A stretch of DNA of 23,905 nucleotides from Discostella pseudostelligera (GCA_036940085.1 JALLBK010000523.1:1-23905), one strand, 5' to 3'; positions 1 to 11,118 are shown, numbered from the stretch's first letter. Numbers and translations are program-made. Notes: a model not told the origin generated them from the letters alone.

Positions 1-546
1 GGTATAATTCATCAATGATGCTCCCGCCAAATAAAGAAAAAATGGCGGGGAAACTATCATTCCACGTGGCATATCCACGTGGACCCCTAAACGCAATTCT
101 GACTTCCATCCACCTCGCCTGTCGTTTTGTGTGGAGCGGAAGGAGCAAAAAATTATGGGCGCCCATGAATTTTCCGTTCAACGTCTTTCTCGTTTTAAGA
201 TGGAATGTGAAGAAGATTTCTCATTTTCAAAAATCAACGTACCTATTCCTTTCGTCAAAGAGTCAAACTTTTCCGATTTGAATTTGAATCTCTTCCGACT
301 TCTTGATATTATGGCAAAAAAGAGTGGCGCGTCGGCGGCAAATTGCAAAAGGCGCCTTTCACGTGCATTTCACGTGGTTGTGTTGAGACTTGGGATTGGG
401 AGTGTATGAGTAAGATGATGTATGGATGATGCGATACTGAAGCGCGTTGACCGTCAATTGTTTGCCAGATAGGTGACGCCTTCTTCGGCGTTGTCTCAAC
501 AACAACTTCTCCGTCATCCAAAAGAGTTCACAATTTCTAGTCCACG
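1..546 (+). promoter_or_regulatory. Upstream region of the DP gene with E2F-like and CACGTG elements
   Basis: No convincing gene is seen here; short frames on both strands have no family resemblance. Visible elements are TCCCGCCAA at 22-30, a complementary TGGCGGGG at 43-50, CACGTG boxes at 63-68, 76-81, 360-365 and 371-376, and the perfect palindrome AAAGGCGCCTTT at 348-359. TCCCGCCAA matches the classic E2F/DP site, so autoregulation of the downstream DP gene is a reasonable inference, but the transcription start is unknown. Confidence 0.5.
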
Positions 547-2139
547 ATGGTTCCAAATCAGATCGTCAGTGAGCACGATCTCATAGATGAGGTGAATGGA
601 GGTGCGGGCGAATTCGGTCAGAATCATTGGCCATACAGTGACGACGGCTCAGCCTACCCTCAGCCTCAGCCTCAGCCTCAGCCTCAGCCTCAGCCTCAGC
701 CTCAGCCTCAGCCTCAGTACCAATTTCAGCATTTGGTAGCTCCACCGATGCATCCACGTGCCAGTCGTCCGTCGAAGAAATCTAAGTTTCGGCATGATGA
801 AGCCTCGACGCAACATGAACAGCATCTCCAATGGTGTCAGCCATCAGACCACCAAACCCTTGCTTCGTCTGCATACACTACGGAATTCTCATACATACCG
901 TCGACGAACACGAGCCCTTCTCCACTCACTATTGACCCAGCACCCGTGTCACAAGATACCTCGTCGGCATTGGCATTGGCAAGCAACACTGCATCGGAGT
1001 ATAGTTTTTCTCTTCTAGAAAATCCATATTCAACTAGCAGGGGATTGCGTCAATTCAGTATGAAAGTTTGCGAAAAGGTGGAAGAGAAAGGCACTACTAC
1101 CTACAGTGAGGTCGCTGACGAGGTCAGTTTATGTGCTCCTGTTCAGTTCATAATATATTTGCGTGTCGACACACTGACTCACCATGCTTGCGTTCATCGA
1201 TACTATATTCCGATTCAAATCACAGCTTGTGCGTGAACTAAAGCAAGCCGAGGAGGTCATCAGTGCAGCAGCTATTGCCAGGGGCGAAGTGAAAGGCAAA
1301 AAGAAAAGCAGCAAGTCAAGCAAAAAGTCTTCAAGCAGCAAGTCAAGCAAGAAGTCTTCCAGCAGTGGCAAACCGACGAAACAAAATCACGATGACAAAA
1401 ATATCCGTCGTCGCGTCTACGATGCACTCAACGTGCTCATGGCAATGGATATCATCACAAAGAATAAGAAGGAGATTACGTGGGTTGGCTTGCCGGTCAG
1501 TAGCGCAGCAGCAGTCCACCAGGATCATCTTGGAGATGGTTCTGGCGGGACAAGACTCCAGGTGAATGGCTTGAGCCGTCGCCAGCACATTCAACAGTTG
1601 CAAGAGGAATCCACCGAACGACAACAATCCATCCGAACGAAGCGAGAGTGCCTCCAGGAGCTAATGGTGCAGAGTGTATGTTTTCAGAACTTGCTTGGAA
1701 GGAACCACGCACGGGAATTAGAGGTGTCGAGACAGCAACCCACCACCCAGGTCAATTCCGGAAAGAAAAGATCCAACGACTTCAAAGTGGAAGAAGAGAA
1801 GAATGAGAAAATACCACTCCCTTTCATCATCATCAACACTGATTCGAAATCAGTTGTGCAATGTGAGATGTGCCCTGAACGCACCAATGTCAGCTTTGAC
1901 TTCAGTCAGCCTTTCGAGATTAATGATGATAATGAGATTTTGAAGCGGCTTGGGATGTAAGTATTCTTTGGTGTATATGCATGCGTTTGGACGTGCTCGT
2001 TATTCAACCGATTTGCTTATCTCGTACATTCTACAGGAACCAAGTTTCGAGGGAAGCATTGCAACGATCATTGCCACCTGATCTTTACCATTACTGTAAT
2101 ACAAAAGGTCTACTCAAGTCTTTGGTTCGGCCGAGGTAG
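547..2139 (+). CDS. DP: DP-type partner of E2F transcription factor (3 exons)
   Basis: Predicted exons are 547-1122, 1226-1956 and 2037-2139 (introns 103 and 80 bp, GT-AG), giving 469 aa. DP proteins pair with E2F to bind TTTSSCGC-type sites and control S-phase genes in the nucleus. Residues 1-165 are low complexity, including ten PQ pairs. The winged-helix DNA-binding domain starts near residue 166 ([17 protein letters not shown]), crosses the first intron (ADE/LVREL) and ends with [20 protein letters not shown], which carries the RRxYD recognition motif (about 248-280). A Gln/Glu-rich coiled coil follows, then the marked-box/dimerisation region from about 388 ([10 protein letters not shown]) through [16 protein letters not shown]. 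The C-terminus LPPDLYHYC lies in exon 3. Oddity: a Lys/Ser-rich insertion of roughly 35 residues inside the DNA-binding domain. Start is the first ATG of the frame that keeps the domain intact; it could lie further downstream. Confidence 0.93.
658..717 (+). repeat. (CCTCAG)10 hexanucleotide repeat
   Basis: Ten perfect tandem copies of CCTCAG inside exon 1 of the DP gene, coding for ten Pro-Gln pairs. A length-variable microsatellite in the protein's disordered N-terminus; every copy change would keep the frame. Confidence 0.97.
1307..1360 (+). repeat. 27-bp tandem duplication coding for a Lys/Ser tract
   Basis: Two adjacent 27-bp units (1307-1333 and 1334-1360) differ at only two positions and each encode SSKSSKKSS. 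They form the core of the Lys/Ser-rich insertion in the DP DNA-binding domain, indicating recent in-frame expansion by slippage or unequal exchange. Confidence 0.9.
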
Positions 2140-2823
2140 CAGCTGGTTTATGGTGATCTCATGGTCGCGCAGGAGAGAATTGGAGCATTACGCATTACCT
2201 ACTGATGCACCGAAAGCATCAGCATTTTACTTGCTCCCTACTTAGCAACATGTCGTGACAAGATGATGGAGTACCTGTTTGGACCAGGTGCCTTCATGAA
2301 CTTTTATGAACACATGCCCGAAATATAATCAAATTCTGGATGCGAATGACTAGGCTGCCACTGCAACATTCAATAGAGTACTCAATATGTCTAACCTCAT
2401 TCACGCATCGAATTGACACACTCTGAATAATTTCTACTTGAGCATGCAGGCGAATATTTCAATCATTGCTTCGTTTAATCTAGATACAGATGCAAAGGTT
2501 TCACCCTCCGGTAAGCGGACCGCGGAGTGATGATCTCGCTCGTTACTCGCCTGAAAGATTTGGCAATTTTTCCTACCATACGGCTGTGCAAATAATCGCC
2601 AATTGGAAGGCGAAGCTTCCCGCCAAAATGACGTCGCGAACAATGCGATGGTCGATCGATGGTCGATGGTCCATGTCCATGCCCATGAAGAAGTCGATGT
2701 AATCATCGTAGTGGTGGCTTGAGTTCATTATTATCCACTCTTCCTCTTGAGAAGCCCTGTCGTCAATAGTCTCACCCACAACGCCAGAGCGGCGCGACGC
2801 AATCTCAGTCTCACATCGGCGCA
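2140..2823 (+). promoter_or_regulatory. Intergenic region: DP 3' flank and cyclase promoter
   Basis: 684 bp with no supportable gene. An E2F-type element TTCCCGCCAAAA lies at 2617-2628, directly followed by TGACGT at 2629-2634, about 200 bp before the cyclase ATG. A short run of GATGGTC/CCATG direct repeats follows at about 2647-2686. An in-frame TAG at 2767 precedes the cyclase start. Nothing else recognisable was seen. Confidence 0.5.
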
Positions 2824-5800
2824 ATGACGCATTGGTTCGAAGATTGGCTTCGCAGCTCCGTCGCCGACATGTCATGCAGTCCACTCACCACCGACCTGGT
2901 GCTACCCCTGCACCTTCAATCACTACTCCTACCCTCATCTTCTCACTGCGCAATGCTTATGACTCCACTGTTTATTCTGGCAGCGTCTCTACTTCTACTC
3001 TCATTACTGGCAAGTCACAAACTCTCCAAGACGCCCATTCATCAGCTGGGTCAGATTGGCTCTCGTGGCCGGAAATATTTCAGCTGGAATGAAACTACCA
3101 CTGGTGATTGTGGAGGTAGGATGTGCGATTGGTGGTTATTTGGTGGAAGCGTTTGGATTCGCTTCTTTCTGGGAATTGGTAGTTTAATGTTTGGACATCA
3201 TGGTGAGAACCAGGCGCAGGAAGGTGTGGGGGGAGAGAATTTATTCGCTTGTTTCGGTGTTGCACATGACGCTACCCAAGAGACTACGGGGCATGATGAA
3301 AATGGCAACAAGAAAGATAGTGTCCCTAAGCAATCAAAGGGAGCATTGGGTATTCTCGGATATGATTCCAGTCTCGGGGCTCATGGTCCGCTCGTGTTGG
3401 CTCCACTTCGTGCGTCCATTCTGCTTTTGGCATGGTGCTCCATCTGTTCCTTCTTGATGAAGACTCATATGGAATTGGTTCGCTGGATGTCAATCAAAGA
3501 GACTTCACTGCACCATGAAATAACTGACCTTATAGTGTCGCAAATCGTACGTGGAATTCGGTTGGTTCTCACCGCTGGAGAATCGTTTGTCGGTACGGAT
3601 TATGCATCGCATCCTGCCATGAATATTGCAATATCTGCAATCATCTACGCATCATTTTTCATTGCCATTGCGGAAATGAGTCTTTTTGTACTTGGAAAAG
3701 TATGCATGATCCTTCGTATCTATGTTCCTCGGGGAGTGAGTCATCCTGGTGGGCCTCGCCCACATAAAATTGTTCGTATGCCGAAATGGAAAGAAGGCAG
3801 GGAGCACACTTTGTCGAAAGAGGCGCTTTATGTCAACAACACGAAATGGAGGTGTGCTGTCGCACAGGATGCTCACTTGGATACTGATGCGAAATTTGGT
3901 CATGCTGGATCGTCGAAATTAACGGGAGAACCATTTGGGAGGCAAATTTGGACCGCGATGAAGTCCCAGTCACTACCGGGAGGAAATGATGATATAGAGG
4001 AACTGGAAACCAAACTGAAGAAAGAATATCGTGAGGCAAAGGTGCAGAATGGAGATATTTCTCCTACAAAGAAGGAAGGTAGCACCAACATCTTTAGCCC
4101 AATTATTGATATGCTCAACAACGATAAGAACGGACGGCCCAAAAACGACTTAGGGAGTTTTGTTCAGAGCCTACTGCCCGGGTCTAACAGTAAGCAGGAT
4201 AAGGACACGACGCAAGATGATAGGAGTAACCTCATCCATTCCCTTGCATCAGGGGGTAGATTTCCTCCTCTTGCTTTCGATCCGTCGAAGAACCCCAACT
4301 CTTGTGACCAAATCTTTCGAGCACAGATGATCACCGCTTATATTGAGAGGAATGATGGAAAGCTTCCCGATGATATTTCGTTCATACAACAAAATCCAAA
4401 CGAAGAAGATTGCGAGAGCAATCGTCCAAAAACTGCACCAGAAGCTGCCAAGCGCGGTGTCGCTTTCTATTCCATGCTCCAAACAACGGATGGTCATTTT
4501 GCTGGCGACTATGGCGGGCCTCATTTCCTCCTTCCTGGAATTATTATTGCCTGGTATGTTATGGGCCGTCCAAGCGTAATGATCTCTCCTGCAGATCGAG
4601 CGCTCATGCTGCACTATCTAAAGGTGCATCAACAGGAGGATGGAGGTTGGGGAACGCATATCGAGAGTCCTAGCACCATGTTTGGTGCAGTTATCTGCTA
4701 TTTAGCAGTGAGATTACTAGGCGCGGATAAAGAAGAAGAATGGGTGAAGAAGGGACGAGATTTTATTCAGAAGGAAGGCGGGGCTGTGATGACGAGCTCA
4801 TGGGCCAAGTTTTGGTTGTGCATCATTGGATGCATGGATTGGAAAGGTGAGGTGCAAATGTTGCAGAATGAAATCAACCGGAAGTATTGAAATTCTAACG
4901 ACTGTCCTAACTCCATTGGCTTGTTCAAAAGGCCACAACTCTGTGCCGCCTGAGATGTGGCTCTTACCTAACTGGTTCCCATTCCATCCTGGCCGCCTGT
5001 GGTGTCATTGTCGCATGGTTTATCTTCCAATGGGTTACTTGTACGGTTCTCGATTCATTTATTCTCATGCAGAGACCGATCCGCTCATTGCAGAGTTACG
5101 AAATGAGGTATCCAAGTGTGTCTGTTGATGATGTGTATGCCGGATATTAATATTCATTCTGACAGCATCGTGGACAAACCATCGTCTGCTTCTCTGTTGC
5201 ATCGCACAGCTCTATTGCCAACCGTACGAATCGATTCGATGGGACAGCACGAGACATCTCGTTGCCGATGTGGACAACTACTCACCAATACCTGCGTTTA
5301 TGAAGTTTGCCCAGAACTGTCTTGCTATATATGAAAATTGGACCATTTTTAGCCCGTTTCGTAATGCCGTTAGGAAGGCTGGTCTGAAGTTCTGTTCCGA
5401 ATACATGCACGCGGAAGATCTGCAAACGAATTATATTGATATCGGTCCTGTGAACAAGTCTTTGAATATGGTTGCGGCGTATCATGGTATGTCATTGAGT
5501 AATCACTGACACCCATTTGTTCTGAATTAACACATGTCTCACTATCTCTCTTCTTCCAAACTAGCTGCAAACAACGACATTAATAACGAAGCAGTCCGTA
5601 AACACATGATGCGCGTGCCGGACTACCTCTGGGTCGCGGAAGACGGCATGAAAATGCAGGGATACAACGGAAGTCAATGCTGGGACACATCATTTGCTAT
5701 TCAAGCGGTGTGGGAATGCGGGCTCCTTGACTCATTTCCAGTTTTGTCTGCAAAGGTAAGAACTTTACGCTTTTCAGTATGCCTCTGCTCGTCAATGATC

Positions 5801-7113
5801 TGATTCTAATGCTTTCTTGGTTTGTTGCTATGGTCATGTCATTTTAGGTTTGGTCGTATCTGGAGAGAACTCAAATTCTGTCCACCGAGACATCGCAGTA
5901 AGACTCCATGTGAATTAGGACTTTTGCTTACTCCTTCTTATATTTTCCTTACACATCCTCATTCAAATATCTCTCAGGTCGTCTCCAGCTTATCAGTACG
6001 AGTCATGTGATAGCCGAGACAAATTCTACCGACATGTATCGAAAGGAGGTTGGCCGTTCAGCACAAGCGCACATGGTTGGCCCATTTCAGATTGCACTGG
6101 TGAAGGCCTAAAGGGAATATTGGCATTGATGGACTCACCAATAGTCATGGACGCAGTGAAGAAAGGCATCCTTAAAAACATGGAACCTAGTCGCCTTCAT
6201 GATGCCGTAAATGTGATTTTGACACTTCAAAATGAAGATGGTGGTGCGTGCCTTGTTGTGTGCGTGCAATAGCATAATCGAATCTGTTACTCACAAACTT
6301 ATTTGGTTGTTTCTTATTGACGAAGGCTGGGCAACTTACGAAAACAACCGAGGATTTGGATGGTACGAAGAGCTCAATCCAAGTGAAGTGTTCGGGGACA
6401 TCATGATCGATTATTCTTACGTCGAGTGCAGTATGGCTTCGCTTACAGCCTTGGCCGAATTCCATGAGAAGTTTCCTTCCCATCGGACAAACGAAATTAC
6501 CTTCGCCATACGTCGTGGTGCCGATTTCATGAAGAGCATTCAGCGTGAAGATGGATCATGGTAAGGTGACTTGCTTGTTAGCGAATCGGAATCGGATTAT
6601 GTTCTCACTCTTCACATTTCACTTCATAAATTATTCAGGTATGGTTCGTGGGCATGTTGCTTTTGTTACGGTTGTTGGTTCGGCATCGAAGGCCTCATCA
6701 AGGCTGGCGAGTCACACAACTCACCAGCCATATTAAAATGTTGCCAATTCCTTCTTTCTCAACAACGATCCAACGGCGGATGGGGAGAAGACTTCACGTC
6801 CTGCTATGATAAGGATTATGCTCAAAATGGTATGCAAAGCTATGGAGATGATGGTAGTGGTGTAGTCAATACAGCGTGGGCTCTCATGGCATTATCAGCT
6901 GCGAAATGCACTGATAAGGGTGCAATCCGACGAGGCGTTCAGTATTTGATGAAGCGTCAGTTGGATTGCGGCGATTGGCCGCAGGAGGGCATATCTGGAG
7001 TGTTCAATCGGGCGTGTGGCATAACCTACACTGCTTATAGGAATGTATTTCCAATTTGGGCGCTTGGTCGTTGTGTTGCTACCTATGGAAGTGCACTTGA
7101 CGAAGAGCACTGA
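2824..7113 (+). CDS. OSC: Oxidosqualene cyclase, cycloartenol-synthase type (8 exons)
   Basis: Predicted exons: 2824-4846, 4932-5107, 5210-5486, 5565-5755, 5848-5897, 5978-6243, 6326-6560, 6639-7113; all introns 78-102 bp, total 1230 aa. The enzyme cyclises 2,3-oxidosqualene at the ER membrane, the first cyclic step of sterol synthesis. The cyclase domain starts near residue 371 (FGRQIW) and holds QW-type repeats ([21 protein letters not shown]), [16 protein letters not shown] [22 protein letters not shown], the catalytic DCTGEG (Asp about 944) and [14 protein letters not shown] near the C-terminus. Tyr859, His938 and Ile942 match the three residues typical of cycloartenol rather than lanosterol synthases. 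Plant enzymes are about 757 aa; the excess is an N-terminal extension of about 360 residues with three hydrophobic segments plus a hydrophilic stretch around residues 385-490. The start is the first ATG after an in-frame TAG at 2767. Confidence 0.93.
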
Positions 7114-8342
7114 ATCTGCTCGTGATGTTTGTTCTTTGTTGTCGATAGTTCATACCGGTACTAAAGCCAATTTTCGACCAACTAGGAGTACTCAATCCTC
7201 CAGTTCAATAGCATTCGCTCAGATGCATCTACAATACTCTGTTGCAAGGATCTTCCCAAGCTATCATGAGTCGGTGTTCCAATGACAAATGATGAAATCA
7301 TCATCTCTCCAGATCTATCTCCACTCTACACCAATCCGCGCTGCGCGTTCGGTAGCTTCCTTCCCGCCAAAATTTCGCCTCTTTCTTCCCGCCAAAATGA
7401 ATGGAAGAAAGTTAGCGGGAACATGGCGCCATTTTCAGAAAGTGGCGGGAAGAGGGAGAGCCCAAATTTTCACGGAACGGGGGAAGGTGCAACGAACGGA
7501 GTTGAGTTGAGGAAAGCGTCCCAGAATGTGAGAAAGACTGGGCGGAGTTGTGGTGGGAGTCTCATCGACCTAAACAAATGCTCTGGTCATGACGATACGA
7601 CACTTTTATTTAAGAGGGTTCGTACTGTGGACGTCACCACGTCCTTCAATGAACGGTATCGAGTATGGAAGATCTTGCACAGGAGAGTTGCACAGCTCAT
7701 GCAAGTCATCACTCATCACCGCGTAAGGGTTTGTGGCCCGCCAACAATGTCATGGAATCTATGCTTGAAACGTGCCGCGCGCCTCCATTTCCACCTTCGG
7801 ATTGCAAGAAAATATTGGCGGACCACCCTCCCTATCCAGCATTTTTGGAGCCAATCTCCCGCTATGCTCTGCGTCGGCGGATCCAATAGGAACTAATCAT
7901 AATGGACCGCCAATAATTCTCTTCTGGAACGTGTGGTTCACTCCTATTAGAAAGCTCTCGCCATCGGTTGGGAGAGGCAAGGGGCAAAAGCAAGAGAGTT
8001 GAATTCGAGATTTCGAGTGCCATCATAATATTGAAATTCTCTCCAGCAGGAAGAGTTCAAGTGTGGTGCGGTGCCAGCGAGCGTGTGTTCTATTCTTCAT
8101 CCGCCACGAATTGCAGGGGGTTGATCTGGAGCTATCTATTCTCAATCGGCTAGTGTCATCGCCATTGCAGTCACTAGATCAGATCATTCTTCGCTGAGGT
8201 CTGAGGTCTTGCGTCAACTTGAGCAGTCTATCCATCATCATTATTTACCGACGCGTTATCTGTTATCTGTGCTGCTGATCTACCCACTAAGCACACATCA
8301 TACACAGCGTCATCTATTGAATTTGAATATCGAGGGGAAACA
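7114..8342 (+). promoter_or_regulatory. Long intergenic region with clustered E2F-like elements
   Basis: 1.2 kb without a supportable gene. It begins with the cyclase 3' flank. Four E2F-like elements sit within 91 bp: TTCCCGCCAAAA at 7361-7372 and 7386-7397, AGCGGGAA at 7414-7421 and TGGCGGGAA at 7443-7451. An ACGTCA (complement of TGACGT) is at 7631-7636. A near-perfect 12-bp inverted repeat lies at 7814-7825 and 7903-7914. The element cluster is about 900 bp upstream of the next ATG, so either the next transcript has a long or spliced leader, or an unseen transcript starts here. Confidence 0.45.
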
Positions 8343-9742
8343 ATGACTATGAATCCGCGTCAGAACGCCCCAACATTTGAATTTGCCGACAGTTCGCCAG
8401 TACGTCTTGGTCGGAAACATCGTCGGGGGGGTGCAACCCCTACTAGCCGGAAATCATCCAGTTCGGCAGCGTCATCCAGCGGCAGATCCAGCAGTGGTAT
8501 TAATAATAATAGCGCTGCCACCGGGTCCGATGTCGGGAACAAGTCCTACCGGAATGGTGGGCACAATTACTCCTCTGCCGCATCTGAATTATCCAGCTCT
8601 CAACTGCAACAACATCAGCAGGCCAACTACTACACTGGGGATGCATGGGACAATCCCAATCAGAATAACAACAATGCCAACAAAGATGACAATTCTTGTA
8701 CGGGCTCACTCACATACTCAGCATCGTCCTCTGTCCAGGATGAATCCTCGAACGATTCTAGCTTTGCAGATATTATCAAACTCATAGACTCCGAGGGGGG
8801 GGAGGGATCGTCTGAGATAAAAGATTTTATAGCTAAACAATCCAAGGCCGCGATTGGCAGCAGCGGTAGTAGCAGCAGCAAGAACTATGTTGCAGCGGGT
8901 GGTGGGGTGAATGAGAAAGATGCCGCCGTGGCGGGATGGATGCAACGCGTGGAAGATCGTAGTAGGTTGCAGCATCAGCATGCACAGTCGCAGACGAGGG
9001 AGGCTCAGGAACAGAAGCAGAAGAGTAGGAACAATCGATTATTTTCCATGGAGCAGTCGAAGCCTGTACTGTCGAATAGTCATGTTGATTTGAATTACTC
9101 GAAGGATGATAGTAGCGAGGATGATGTGTTTGGAGTTGACTTTGATGATAACGTCTTGGAAACTATTGCGGGGTAAGTACCAATTTGTGTTTCTCATTAC
9201 GTTTGAATGCATAATGATCACTTGATGTTCATCAAATTGTTCTTTGTTTGATTAACACGAACAACAGGCTCGATGAGGACATTGCACGCCATGTGAATGT
9301 TACAGTCGTCACCCAGTCCCAACCAGCATTCTCGGACAAACCTTTCCGTAATCCAGATTTCCATTCCACCGCTGCAACTGCTACTCCACTAAAATCATTA
9401 TCTCCTCGTGGTCTTGCCAGTGGACACGTCACGCCGCCTCCCAACTCACGGCATAAGCGTTCGTCGACACCGCCGGGTGCCAAATCGATATCAAGGACAA
9501 GCAGTCGTCATTCCAAGAGCTCCTCCGATGGGAGTTGGGATACGCCCGCCCCGAGCAGTCCGCCAAACACAATGAAGCCACCCCATGTTGCGCGTTCCAT
9601 GCCCGGATCCATTTCGAGGCGTAAATCTGGGAGAGATGAGAAGGCCGTTGAGGATCTGAGCGAGGCAATCTATGCAAAGTCCTGGATGTGTGGTTTCGCT
9701 GATGCCTTTAACTTTGATGGCTTCGACAAGTTCCAGAAATGA
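8343..9742 (+). CDS. Unrecognised low-complexity protein (2 exons)
   Basis: Predicted exons 8343-9172 and 9268-9742 (intron 95 bp with GTAAGT donor and CAACAG acceptor), 434 aa. I do not recognise a family. The protein is hydrophilic and rich in Ser, Asn, Gln and Gly, with no membrane segment or signal peptide. Features that look constrained: an early FEFADSSPVRLGRKHR segment, SSFADIIKLIDSEGG in the middle, an acidic patch around the splice junction (DDVFGVDFDDNVLETIAG, then LDEDIA), several Ser-Pro sites in the second exon, and an ordered C-terminus of about 28 residues ending GFADAFNFDGFDKFQK. The intron position restores one continuous frame, which supports a real gene. A scaffold or phosphorylation-regulated protein is possible, but no function is assigned. 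Confidence 0.8.
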
Positions 9743-10368
9743 AGCATGGATATAGAAATCAACAGACAATTTCAATTCAATAGCCAACCCGTAGGTACTA
9801 GTAGGGAAAGTGGGATGCATGGAAGCAATGATCAGGATGCAAACATATTGTTTCAATTGCATTATCGATGATCAGATAGGAACTTATCTGTCAACTTCAT
9901 ATACCGAGATGAAGCCGCACACGACACACAATCACCCCCTTAATGCATAATATCAGTCGAACCAAACACACACTGAAATAGACTCGATTTTGTCTTCAAT
10001 TGAATTGAGGAGATATTGATGCGTAGTATCTCGCAGGATGCAGGAGCAATGCTTTGCTTTTTGCTTTGCTTGCTGGAGCTCGGTTTTACCGTCTGTCGTC
10101 GCCTCGATGAGTCTGTCTGTCAACCCAGATACGTGTTGCCACGTCACACCTCACATTCCTCCCCATCTTGTCGACGAGTTGAACAAAATTGCACGTGCGG
10201 AATTAGTACAAATCTACGACGATCTTTTCATACGTAATTCATCGTCGTCCTCGCTCTTCGCGTTGGCGCTCGGGTTGTAGTGGCGGCTGTGGCTGTGGTG
10301 GTTGGTCTGCCCTCCTATCCCTACAATATTATTGTTATTGTTCAGAATAATTAATAGCATCGGTCACC
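9743..10368 (+). promoter_or_regulatory. petC upstream region
   Basis: 626 bp between the unknown gene and petC. No gene is supported. An ACGTCA (complement of TGACGT) occurs at 10141-10146 within GCCACGTCAC, and a CACGTG at 10192-10197. TGACGT is the core bound by bZIP factors including aureochromes in related algae; a light-responsive role for this photosynthesis gene is only an inference. Unlike most other upstream regions here, no TCCCGCC element was found. Confidence 0.4.
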
Positions 10369-11118
10369 ATGAAGCTCCTCGCCATCATATCCGCTGCCCT
10401 CATTGGAGGCTCTGCCGCCTTTGCCCCCGCCCCTATCAATGTTCAGCAACGCAGTTCTGCCATTGCCCCCATGAGCATGGCCGCTGCCGAGGGTGAATTT
10501 TATATTGACCAAAACCGCAGAAACCTCATGAACTTGATCCTTGTTGGTTCCGCCGCCGTAACTGTTGGTGGACTTGCTGTCCCCTACATCCTCTTCTTCG
10601 TACCCCCTGGCTCTGGAGGTGGAACTGGTGGTACCCCCGCCAAAGATGCCCTTGGAAATGACATTCTGCTAACGGAATACTTGGCCTCCAAGAAGCCCGG
10701 CGACCACTCCCTTGCTCAGGGTCTTAAGGGCGATGCCACATACCTCATTGTCAAGGCAGATGGAACCCTTGAGAACTATGGTCTTAATGCCGTGTGCACC
10801 CATTTGGGATGCGTTGTGCCTTGGTCTGCTGCCAACAACAAATTCATGTGCCCATGCCACGGATCGCAAGTGAGTATTGTTTCTTTTTTACATGTTGGTG
10901 CACGTGCACCTTGCCGATAAGTCTTTTTCTCACATAATGCAATGTCATCCCTTTGACTTCATATCCAATAGTACGCACCCACCGGAGCCGTTGTTCGTGG
11001 ACCTGCTCCCCTTCCACTTGCCCTTGCCCACATTGACACCGACGAGAAGGGTACCATTGTTTTCTCCACCTGGACTGAAACAGATTTCCGTACTGAAGGA
11101 AAGCCTTGGTGGATCTAA
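10369..11118 (+). CDS. petC: Plastid Rieske iron-sulfur protein of cytochrome b6f (2 exons)
   Basis: Predicted exons 10369-10869 and 10972-11118 (intron 102 bp, phase 0), 215 aa. The protein carries the 2Fe-2S cluster that takes electrons from plastoquinol in the thylakoid b6f complex. The N-terminus is a signal peptide ([20 protein letters not shown]) with an AF-AP junction, the diatom-type bipartite plastid signal; a transit-peptide stretch follows to about residue 40. A single membrane anchor is seen around residues 50-78 ([20 protein letters not shown]), then a Gly-rich hinge. Cluster-binding motifs are CTHLGC and CPCHGS, the second split just after by the intron, followed by [16 protein letters not shown]. 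Length is normal for mature PetC plus a presequence. Nuclear location and presequence identify a host with a secondary plastid. Confidence 0.96.

Noticed and set aside
658..717. Possible CRISPR-like or regulatory array
   Set aside because: Six-base units without spacers, inside a coding exon and in frame; a simple microsatellite.
649..831. Minus-strand frame rich in Leu/Arg
   Set aside because: It is the antisense of the CCTCAG repeat inside the DP coding exon.
4847..4890. Cyclase gene ending at 4890
   Set aside because: The terminal residues are intron read-through; the conserved [12 protein letters not shown] block continues after a GT-AG intron at 4847-4931.
7282..7896. 204-codon open frame on the plus strand
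   Set aside because: It runs through the E2F-like element cluster, has no family features or compositional coherence, and overlaps other equally long frames; treated as chance.
7814..7914. Inverted repeat ATTGGCGGACCA/TGGACCGCCAAT as ends of a small transposon
   Set aside because: Only 12 bp with one mismatch, no target-site duplication seen and no second copy in the window.
10016..10280. Small frames upstream of petC
   Set aside because: No family resemblance, overlap in two frames, and they lie in the likely promoter/leader.
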